Source of the DNA: Methylococcaceae bacterium
Lineage (GTDB): Bacteria > Pseudomonadota > Gammaproteobacteria > Methylococcales > Methylomonadaceae
Direction of reading: 5' to 3'
DNA: 5,941 bases
Assembly: GCA_009925045.1 (NCBI GenBank)
Contig: RFQK01000099.1
Span: 1-5,941, forward strand
Positions within the stretch are counted from its first letter, which is position 1; the number at the start of each line of letters is the position of its first letter. Below are positions 1 through 5,941 of this stretch, one piece after another. Below the pieces are notes generated by a model. The model ran no database searches and was not told where the DNA came from. It saw nothing but the letters and a program-made list of their open reading frames with translations. The position numbers were made by a program, and so were the translations under genes.

Positions 1-747
1 AATCCTTCCAGTATTTATAATTGCCTGAGAATGGCGAGAGAAAATGCGCGTTCAGTACGCGGAGCGATCACTTCGGAGATGTGGGAGAGTATCAACTCGA
101 CCTGGTTAGAGATGAATCGCCGCAATGTCGATATGCCAGAAGATCAGTACCCTGAGTTTTTTGAATGGGTTAAAGAGCGCTCGCATTTGTTCCGGGGTGT
201 GACCTTAGGGACAATTTTGAAAGACATTGCCTTAAGTTTTATTCGTCTGGGTACCTTTTTGGAGAGGGCGGATAATACGGCACGGATTTTAGATGTGAAA
301 TATCATATCCTCTTACCCAGTGTCAGTGATGTGGGTGGGGCAGCCGATTATTATCAATGGGGTTCTCTGTTAAAATCCGTGAGTGGATTTGAGGCTTATA
401 AAAAAACCTATCGGGATGTGATTTCCCCGCAACGGGTGGCTGAATTCCTGATTCTGCGTGACGATATGCCGCGGTCTTTGCATGCCTGCATGAATGAAGT
501 AGAAACAGCTTTAATCAGTATTAACGGTAATTCAGGGCGCGAGGCCCGTCGTCTGGCGGGTGAGCAGCATGCTGATTTGCACTTCGGCCGTATTGAGGAT
601 GTGATTTCTCAAGGTCTGCATGAATATTTGAGTCTATTTTTGGTCAAAATTAACCTGTTAGGGCAGGAAATTCGCAATGCCTATTTATCGCGACGAGATG
701 TTTATGAAACTCAGACGCAGGTATTGCTTTCCGCTCAAGCTCAATAA
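1..747 (+). CDS. alpha-E domain protein (DUF403), 5'-truncated by window edge
   Basis: The reading frame is open from base 1 to the TAA at 745-747, giving 248 visible residues. Family members are roughly 310-320 residues, so about 65-70 N-terminal residues probably lie outside the window; the ATG at base 31 is an internal Met, because the codons before it (NPSSIYNCLR) already match the family. Seen: the ARENARSVRG block (about residues 12-21), the ERADNTARILDV block (88-99) that is the family hallmark, and a C-terminal helix with ISQGLHEYL (about 202-210). The protein looks all-helical and soluble, with no signal peptide or membrane segment in the visible part. Alpha-E proteins are encoded with, or fused to, circularly permuted ATP-grasp ligases, transglutaminase-like peptidases and Anbu in predicted peptide-synthesis operons; their biochemical role is unknown (partner or scaffold is inference). 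The next gene starts 16 bases downstream, so they are probably co-transcribed. The family call is strong, the function is not. Confidence 0.93.
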   Translation, partial: NPSSIYNCLRMARENARSVRGAITSEMWESINSTWLEMNRRNVDMPEDQYPEFFEWVKERSHLFRGVTLGTILKDIALSFIRLGTFLERADNTARILDVKYHILLPSVSDVGGAADYYQWGSLLKSVSGFEAYKKTYRDVISPQRVAEFLILRDDMPRSLHACMNEVETALISINGNSGREARRLAGEQHADLHFGRIEDVISQGLHEYLSLFLVKINLLGQEIRNAYLSRRDVYETQTQVLLSAQAQ

Positions 748-763
748 ACTTAAAAAAAATATT
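748..763 (+). other. alpha-E / Anbu intergenic gap with A8 tract, no Shine-Dalgarno
   Basis: The 16 bases between the alpha-E stop and the Anbu start contain an uninterrupted A8 run (752-759) and no purine-rich GGAG/AAGG-type ribosome site. Translation of Anbu therefore probably depends on coupling to the upstream gene or on A-rich leader recognition; this is inference. The gap is too short for a promoter or terminator. Confidence 0.5.
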
Positions 764-1531
764 ATGACCTATTGTGTAGCTTTAAAACTTGAAGCAGGGA
801 TGGTTTTTGGCTCGGATTCCCGAACCAATGCCGGTGTTGATCAAGTGGCTTGTTTCAAAAAAATGCATAATTTTGTTCGCGATGGCGATCGTGTGATCAA
901 CATTATGAGTTCTGGCAATTTATCGATTACACAAAACGCTATCAATTTGCTCGAAAAACAGGGGCGTCATCCGGAACTTGCCAATATCTGGAATGCTGAA
1001 TCCATGTATGACGTGGCTCAATTGTTGGGCGAGAGTCTGCGTCAGGTTAAACAACATGATGGTCAGTTTCTGACTCAAAACAATATTGATGCCAGTGCCA
1101 ACTTTATTGTGGGTGGTCAAATTCGTGGCGAAAAAATGCGCTTGTTTATGGTCTATGCCGAAGGTAATTTTATTGAAGCTGGTGAGGAAACCCCTTATTT
1201 CCAAATTGGTGAAACCAAATACGGCAAACCCATCATTGATCGGGTAATTCGCCCCGAAACATCTTTAAGCGATGCCATGAAATGTTTATTGGTTTCCTTT
1301 GATTCCACTATGCGCAGTAATTTATCGGTGGGTTTGCCTATTGATGTGAGTTGTTACAGTACCGATAGTCTCAGACTCGATTTTTCGCATCATATTAGTG
1401 CTGATGACCCATATTTTGCGCAAATCAGTCGGCGATGGGCTGATGGTTTACGTGGAGTATTTGCTTCGTTGCCGAATCCTGACTGGATGGTTGAATTTGA
1501 AAACCAGTCCCAGTTTCCGTCTGCTCAATAA
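764..1531 (+). CDS. anbu: Anbu, proteasome-type N-terminal-nucleophile hydrolase (COG3484)
   Basis: A 255-residue protein (254 after Met removal), the usual Anbu length. Anbu is a bacterial relative of the proteasome beta subunit and HslV; solved homologues form open-ring or helical assemblies, and peptidase activity has been hard to demonstrate. The start at 764 is chosen because it puts Thr directly after Met (MTYCVAL), leaving Thr1 as nucleophile. The frame is open further upstream to an ATG at 677 inside the preceding gene, but that start would bury Thr1 behind a 29-residue basic extension with no family resemblance. Mature numbering: Thr1, Asp17 in GSDSRTNAG, Lys31/Lys32 in FKKM (one being the proteasome Lys33 equivalent), Ser49-Gly50 in MSSGN, GGQIRGE (116-122), IGETKYGKP (147-155) and SFDSTMRSNLSVG (177-189), the last holding the Ser/Asp expected near the active site. 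No signal peptide or membrane segment; cytoplasmic. No unfoldase ATPase or ubiquitin-like protein is encoded in the window. Confidence 0.95.
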   Translation: MTYCVALKLEAGMVFGSDSRTNAGVDQVACFKKMHNFVRDGDRVINIMSSGNLSITQNAINLLEKQGRHPELANIWNAESMYDVAQLLGESLRQVKQHDGQFLTQNNIDASANFIVGGQIRGEKMRLFMVYAEGNFIEAGEETPYFQIGETKYGKPIIDRVIRPETSLSDAMKCLLVSFDSTMRSNLSVGLPIDVSCYSTDSLRLDFSHHISADDPYFAQISRRWADGLRGVFASLPNPDWMVEFENQSQFPSAQ

Positions 1532-1533
1532 TT

Positions 1534-1537
1534 AAGG
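1534..1537 (+). promoter_or_regulatory. ribosome binding site of the transglutaminase-amidoligase gene
   Basis: AAGG lies nine bases before the ATG at 1547, inside the 15-base gap after the Anbu stop. It is the only recognisable Shine-Dalgarno-like site in the three visible gene junctions and supports the 1547 start, which also gives the family-typical N-terminus MTIRVAL. Confidence 0.6.
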
Positions 1538-1546
1538 TATTGGCTT

Positions 1547-4500
1547 ATGACCATTCGTGTTGCGCTGCATCATAGATCCCACTATGTCTTTGACAGAGCG
1601 GTTATTGCCTCACCTCATGAAATTCGTTTGCGTCCGGCAGTGCACAGTCGGACACCGATTGGGGGCTATTCACTTACCGTTCGTCCTGAGAAACATTTCA
1701 TTCATTGGCAGCAAGATGCTTACGGCAATTTCGTTGCCCGGATCACCTTTCCGGAGCCTACACAAGAAATCGACATTACCGTCGATTTGCTGGCTGATAT
1801 GACGGTGATTAATCCGTTTGATTTCTTCGTTGAAGAATGGGCGGAGCATTATCCATTTGTTTATCCCGAAACCTTGCAATTGGAACTGGCACCTTATTTA
1901 GAAGTCAGTCCGGTAGGGCCTTTATTGGCACGTTGGTTAAGCGATTTCAAACAATCGACCAGTGAGGGTATCAACATCACCCAGTTTCTGGTGAACCTGA
2001 ACCAGAAATTACAAGCTGAAGTGTCCTATTTAATTCGTATGGAACCGGGTGTGCAAAGTCCTGAAGAGACTTTGGCCAAAAAATCCGGTTCTTGTCGGGA
2101 TAGTGCCTGGTTGTTGGTGCAGGCCTTGCGCAATTTAGGCATTGCCTCACGCTTTGTCTCAGGCTATCTCATTCAATTAGTGGCGGATGAAAAACCCTTA
2201 GATGGACCGGGTGGTCCTGAAGAGGATTTTACGGATTTACATGCCTGGTGCGAGGCCTATATTCCCGGTGCCGGCTGGGTCGGTTTGGATGCTACCTCAG
2301 GTTTATTGGCCGGTGAGGGGCATATTCCATTGGCGGTGAGCGCAGTCCCAGCCTCAGCTGCGCCTGTTTCCGGTATGACCAGTATTTGTGAAGCGAATCT
2401 GGATGTTGCTATGAAGGTGACGCGCATCCATGAGGATCCACGCGTTACCAAGCCGTATACCGACAAACAATGGCAATCGATTCGTCAATTAGCCCAACAG
2501 GTTGATGCTCAGTTAAAAGCCGATGACGTTCGTCTAACTCAAGGGGGGGAGCCTACATTCGTTTCTGCCGATGATATGGACGGTGCTGAATGGATGGTTG
2601 CTGCGCTGGGTGAAGAAAAATGGCGTTTGGCTAATCAGTTGGTAAAACGTTTGCAGACAGCGTTTGCTCCGGGCAGTTTATTGCATTTTGGTCAGGGAAA
2701 ATGGTACCCGGGCGAACCTTTACCGCGCTGGGCGCTGAATGTATTTTGGGCTGAGGATCTGCATATTTGGCAGGACCAGAGTCTGATTGCTGATCAGCCA
2801 AGTTCTATTAGTACCGAAACACTGGTGCAATTTTGTTCGGTGCTAGCCAAAAACCTAGGCTTACATCCCGACTACTGGATTCCGGCTTTTGAGGATCCCT
2901 GGCATGCCTTGGATAGTGAGAGTCGTTTGCCTGTCAATATCGATCCTCATGAAGCAGAATTGGATAAGCCTGGAGAGCGGGCGACACTGGCCAAACAATT
3001 ACGTCACGGGCTTGCAACTGTGGTGGGCTATGTATTGCCCATTAAATTGGATAGCGTCACTGAACACTGGCGTTCCAGCCGTTGGCCATTGCAACATCCC
3101 AGACTGTATTTGCTGCCGGGCGATTCACCCTTAGGCTTGCGTTTACCCTTGGCCAGTTTGCCATGGGTTGCACCAGAAGATTTTGAAGTGGATTTACCCG
3201 TGGATCCGTTTGCGGAACGAGCGCCTTTAACAAAAGTTTCGCTGAGCAATAAAACGCCCAAAGCAGCTGCGATTAAAGAAAAGCCTGAACCTAAAGAAGT
3301 GATTCATACGGCAATGACTTTGCAGGTGCGCGATGGAATCCTGTATGTGTTTATGCCGCCTATGAACCGGCTGGAAGAGTGGTTAGAGTTGGTAAGTGCA
3401 CTTGAGCAGACGGCTAAAGCCGTTCAGCAGCCGATTCGCATCGAGGGGTATGCGCCACCACGTGATCCACGACTTTGTTCGCTGTCTGTCACACCGGATC
3501 CCGGGGTGATTGAGGTCAATATTCATCCCTCAGCGACTTGGGAAGAATTGGAAGCTCGGACCGAACGTTTGTACCATGAAGCACGTTTATGTCGTCTGGC
3601 GACAGAGAAGTTTATGTTGGATGGTCGGCATACCGGTACCGGTGGTGGCAACCATATTACCCTGGGTGGCGCTTCGGCTGCCGATAGTCCGTTTTTACGT
3701 CGACCGGATTTATTACGCAGTCTCATCGTCTATTGGCAACAGCATCCGGCCTTATCGTATCTGTTCTCCGGTCAGTTTGTGGGACCGACTAGCCAGGCAC
3801 CGCGTGTTGATGAAGCCCGTGATGATAATCTGTATGAATTAGAAATTGCCTTTCAGCAAATGCAGCAACATTTGCAAGATGGCAAAGAATCCCCACAGCC
3901 ATGGCTGGTTGATCGATTGCTTCGCAATTTACTCATCGACTTAACCGGTAACACCCACAGAGCAGAGTTCTGTATTGATAAACTGTATTCGCCGGATTCG
4001 GCGACCGGTCGCCTAGGTCTTTTGGAATTAAGAGCTTTTGAAATGCCGCCGCATTACCAAATGAGTCTGCTACAGGCTTTGTTATTGCGTAGTTTGCTGG
4101 CCCGCTTCTGGAAGCGTCCTTATACCGGCAAATTGGTTTATTGGGATACGGCGCTACATGATCGCTACATGCTGCCGCACTTTATTGAACAAGATATGCG
4201 TGATATTTGCCGGGATTTGCGTCAATCGGGATACCCCATGGATGACGCCTGGTTTGCGCCATTTCTGGAATTCCGTTTCCCAGTCTATGGCACGGTGACC
4301 TACGAAGGTGTGCAGTTGGAATTACGTCAAGCCATCGAGCCTTGGCATGTGTTGGGTGAAGAAATGAGTGGCGGTGGCACCGCACGCTACGTTGATTCAT
4401 CCGTCGAGCGTTTGCAGGTTAAAGTCAACGGCATGATTGCGAATCGTCATCAGGTGGCCTGTAACGGACGTTTGCTGCCTTTACATCCTACTGGCGTACC

Positions 4501-4822
4501 GGGTGAGTTTGTGGCTGCCGTCAGGTTTAAAGCCTGGGCGCCGCCTTCGGCTTTGCATCCCACCATTGGCGTGCATTCGCCATTGGTGTTTGATGTATTA
4601 GACAGCTGGAACGGACGTTCAATTGGCGGTTGTACCTATCACGTCTGTCATCCGGGTGGTCGTAATTATGATACCTTTCCGGTTAACGCTAATGAGGCTG
4701 AAGCCAGACGTCGGGCCCGTTTCTGGGAACACGGCCATACACCCGGTGCTATGCATGTCAAACCGGAAGCCCTCAATCCGCGTTTTCCTTTAACTTTGGA
4801 TTTACGTTGGAAGCCTGTTTAA
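1547..4822 (+). CDS. transglutaminase-like peptidase fused to DUF2126 putative amidoligase (COG4196 type)
   Basis: A 1091-residue protein, the usual length of this two-part family. Residues ~1-90 form the beta-rich bacterial transglutaminase N-terminal domain. Residues ~130-265 are the papain-like transglutaminase core with a complete triad: Cys183 (KSGSCRDSAW), His232 (FTDLHAWCEAY) and Asp248 (GLDATSG). From ~326 to the end is DUF2126 (PF09899), a putative amidoligase predicted to have the glutamine-synthetase fold: it starts with TQGGEPTFV (331-339) and holds the Gly-rich HTGTGGGNHITLGG (695-708). A charged, Pro/Lys/Ala-rich segment (about 559-585) looks like a flexible linker between the two halves of DUF2126. 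No signal peptide or membrane helix; cytoplasmic. Prediction from comparative genomics: the amidoligase forms amide or peptide bonds with ATP, and the transglutaminase-like domain cleaves or transfers such bonds; the substrate is unknown. It starts 15 bases after the Anbu stop, so operonic. A G7 run at 2543-2549 is read in frame. Confidence 0.95.
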   Translation: MTIRVALHHRSHYVFDRAVIASPHEIRLRPAVHSRTPIGGYSLTVRPEKHFIHWQQDAYGNFVARITFPEPTQEIDITVDLLADMTVINPFDFFVEEWAEHYPFVYPETLQLELAPYLEVSPVGPLLARWLSDFKQSTSEGINITQFLVNLNQKLQAEVSYLIRMEPGVQSPEETLAKKSGSCRDSAWLLVQALRNLGIASRFVSGYLIQLVADEKPLDGPGGPEEDFTDLHAWCEAYIPGAGWVGLDATSGLLAGEGHIPLAVSAVPASAAPVSGMTSICEANLDVAMKVTRIHEDPRVTKPYTDKQWQSIRQLAQQVDAQLKADDVRLTQGGEPTFVSADDMDGAEWMVAALGEEKWRLANQLVKRLQTAFAPGSLLHFGQGKWYPGEPLPRWALNVFWAEDLHIWQDQSLIADQPSSISTETLVQFCSVLAKNLGLHPDYWIPAFEDPWHALDSESRLPVNIDPHEAELDKPGERATLAKQLRHGLATVVGYVLPIKLDSVTEHWRSSRWPLQHPRLYLLPGDSPLGLRLPLASLPWVAPEDFEVDLPVDPFAERAPLTKVSLSNKTPKAAAIKEKPEPKEVIHTAMTLQVRDGILYVFMPPMNRLEEWLELVSALEQTAKAVQQPIRIEGYAPPRDPRLCSLSVTPDPGVIEVNIHPSATWEELEARTERLYHEARLCRLATEKFMLDGRHTGTGGGNHITLGGASAADSPFLRRPDLLRSLIVYWQQHPALSYLFSGQFVGPTSQAPRVDEARDDNLYELEIAFQQMQQHLQDGKESPQPWLVDRLLRNLLIDLTGNTHRAEFCIDKLYSPDSATGRLGLLELRAFEMPPHYQMSLLQALLLRSLLARFWKRPYTGKLVYWDTALHDRYMLPHFIEQDMRDICRDLRQSGYPMDDAWFAPFLEFRFPVYGTVTYEGVQLELRQAIEPWHVLGEEMSGGGTARYVDSSVERLQVKVNGMIANRHQVACNGRLLPLHPTGVPGEFVAAVRFKAWAPPSALHPTIGVHSPLVFDVLDSWNGRSIGGCTYHVCHPGGRNYDTFPVNANEAEARRRARFWEHGHTPGAMHVKPEALNPRFPLTLDLRWKPV

Positions 4823-4849
4823 GCGTTGCCGCAATAAAAAATACTTATC
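4823..4849 (+). other. short gap before the GH15/PhK-like gene
   Basis: These 27 bases are A-rich near the start codon (A6 run) and hold no clear Shine-Dalgarno sequence, no inverted repeat long enough for a terminator and no recognisable promoter. The gap is the largest in the cluster but still fits co-transcription. Confidence 0.5.
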
Positions 4850-5941
4850 ATGACCCATACTTCTGAGCATGCCTTGTTAGATCATTATTACCAGCAGGTT
4901 CAAACGCTGATTCTGGATAGACAAGACTGTATCAGTGGATTATTGCCTGCCAGTACCGCTGTTAATCAACACGGTAACTATACCGATGCCTGGGTGAGGG
5001 ATAATGTCTACAGCATTATGGCTGCCTGGGGTCTGGGCTTGGCCTATCGAAAATCCGGTCAGGATAGCCAGCGTTGTTATGTCTTAGAACATAGTGTAAT
5101 TAAATTAATGCGTGGTCTGCTGACGGCTATGATGCGTCAGGCGGCTAAAGTTGAAAGCTTCAAACACACCCAGAATCCTTTGGATGCCTTGCATGCCAAA
5201 TACAACACTCAGTCGGGTGCAGTCGTTGTGGGGGATGATGAGTGGGGCCATTTGCAATTAGATGCTACCTCCTTGTTTTTGTTAATGCTGGCGCAAATGA
5301 CGGCATCGGGTTTGCGTATTGTTTTTAGTTTGGATGAAGTCAACTTTGTTCAGAATCTGGTGCATTACATCAGTCGTGCCTACCGCACCCCAGACTATGG
5401 CATCTGGGAGCGTGGCAATAAAATGAATCATGGTATTGCCGAGTTGAATGCCAGTTCTATTGGTATGGCGAAGGCGGCTTTGGAAGCCATGTCAGGCTGT
5501 AATTTATTTGGTGAAGACGGCGGTCAAAGTGCGGTCATCCATGTGATCAGCGACGATATTGCCCGCACCCGGATTACCTTGCAGTCCTTGCTACCTCGAG
5601 AATCCATTTCAAAAGAAGTCGACTCAGCTTTACTGAGTATTACCGGTTTTCCTGCCTTTGCCATTGAAGATGATGAACTGCGTAGTAAAACCCAAAACCT
5701 GATTGTTGAGAAACTACAGGGTGAGTTTGGCTGTAAACGTTTTCTTTTGGATGGTCATCAGACCGTAATTGAAGACCATCAACGCTTGCATTACGAACCA
5801 CATGAATTGAAACAATTCATGGCTATTGAGTGTGAATGGCCCTTATTTTTCTGTTATTTGCAGTTAAATCATTTATTTGCTGGCAACTCGGTTCAGGCAG
5901 AGGACTACCGTCTGCGTTTGGAAAAGCTGTTGGTCAAGCGC
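4850..5941 (+). CDS. GH15-type protein similar to phosphorylase kinase alpha/beta subunits, 3'-truncated by window edge
   Basis: The ATG at 4850 opens a frame with no stop through base 5941 (364 residues visible); the C-terminus lies outside. The N-terminus [16 protein letters not shown] leads into GLLPAS, which matches the start of the PhK alpha GH15 domain. Motifs that match eukaryotic PhK alpha nearly word for word: [11 protein letters not shown] (46-56), [30 protein letters not shown] (127-141), LAQMTASGL (147-155), SLDEVNF (160-166), GIWERG (184-189), [16 protein letters not shown] (198-213) and IECEWPLFF (326-334). GH15 enzymes (glucoamylases, glucodextranases) are alpha/alpha-barrel hydrolases acting on alpha-glucans. 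Glu187 in GIWERG aligns with the general acid of the glucoamylase WEE motif, the second Glu being Arg here as in PhK; the general base cannot be placed in the visible part. It could be an active glucan hydrolase or a glucan-binding regulator. No signal peptide is seen, so it probably acts in the cytoplasm. It follows the amidoligase gene by 27 bases. Confidence 0.93.
   Translation, partial: MTHTSEHALLDHYYQQVQTLILDRQDCISGLLPASTAVNQHGNYTDAWVRDNVYSIMAAWGLGLAYRKSGQDSQRCYVLEHSVIKLMRGLLTAMMRQAAKVESFKHTQNPLDALHAKYNTQSGAVVVGDDEWGHLQLDATSLFLLMLAQMTASGLRIVFSLDEVNFVQNLVHYISRAYRTPDYGIWERGNKMNHGIAELNASSIGMAKAALEAMSGCNLFGEDGGQSAVIHVISDDIARTRITLQSLLPRESISKEVDSALLSITGFPAFAIEDDELRSKTQNLIVEKLQGEFGCKRFLLDGHQTVIEDHQRLHYEPHELKQFMAIECEWPLFFCYLQLNHLFAGNSVQAEDYRLRLEKLLVKR

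Noticed and set aside
31..747. Complete 238-residue gene starting at ATG 31
   Set aside because: The codons before base 31 continue the alpha-E family sequence and the protein would be too short; the gene is cut by the window start.
920..1204. Antisense open frame of 94 codons inside the Anbu gene
   Set aside because: It lies wholly within a confidently identified gene, has no family resemblance and no ribosome site; it is a shadow of the coding frame.
2543..2549. G7 homopolymer as a possible phase-variation or programmed frameshift site
   Set aside because: The frame reads through it into the conserved GGEPTF motif, the run is short, and no alternative frame product is plausible.
3630..3650. 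Repeated ACCGGT units resembling a short tandem repeat or palindromic site
   Set aside because: They encode the alternating Thr/Gly residues of the conserved HTGTGGGNH motif, so codon choice explains them.
3510..3842. Plus-strand open frame of 110 codons within the amidoligase gene, plus shorter antisense frames at 3028-3261, 3523-3726 and 4182-4400
   Set aside because: All overlap conserved DUF2126 coding sequence in other frames, and their translations are Cys/Arg/Trp-rich in the manner of out-of-frame reading.
4823..4849. Possible terminator or promoter between the amidoligase and GH15 genes
   Set aside because: No stem-loop with a T run and no paired -35/-10 elements are visible in the 27 bases.

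Overview
The window is one strand-uniform, nearly gapless gene cluster: four plus-strand coding regions separated by only 16, 15 and 27 bases, the first and last cut by the window edges. No RNA gene, mobile element, CRISPR array, terminator or convincing internal promoter is visible. The composition is moderate (neither AT- nor GC-rich). The protein sequences and the gene content suggest a proteobacterium, most plausibly a gammaproteobacterium of the methanotroph (Methylococcales-like) kind. That taxonomic guess is an inference from general resemblance and is weak.

Layout: (1) bases 1-747, the C-terminal ~250 residues of an alpha-E (DUF403) helical protein; (2) bases 764-1531, a complete Anbu (ancestral beta subunit, COG3484) proteasome-like N-terminal-nucleophile hydrolase whose Thr1 directly follows the initiator Met; (3) bases 1547-4822, a 1091-residue fusion of a bacterial transglutaminase-like cysteine peptidase domain and a DUF2126 putative amidoligase; (4) bases 4850-5941, the first 364 residues of a GH15-type protein that strikingly resembles the alpha/beta regulatory subunits of eukaryotic phosphorylase kinase.

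Genes 1-3 form the known but functionally unresolved Anbu / alpha-E / transglutaminase-amidoligase neighbourhood, which usually also includes a circularly permuted ATP-grasp ligase. That ligase would be expected just upstream of base 1. The published prediction for such clusters is ATP-dependent synthesis of a peptide or peptide tag (ATP-grasp, amidoligase) together with its removal or breakdown (transglutaminase-like peptidase, Anbu). The physiological substrate is not established.

The most unusual element is the fourth gene. A phosphorylase-kinase-alpha-like GH15 protein sits directly behind the Anbu system in what looks like the same transcription unit. This invites a link between peptide modification or turnover and alpha-glucan (glycogen) metabolism, and raises the question of where the eukaryotic PhK alpha/beta subunits came from.
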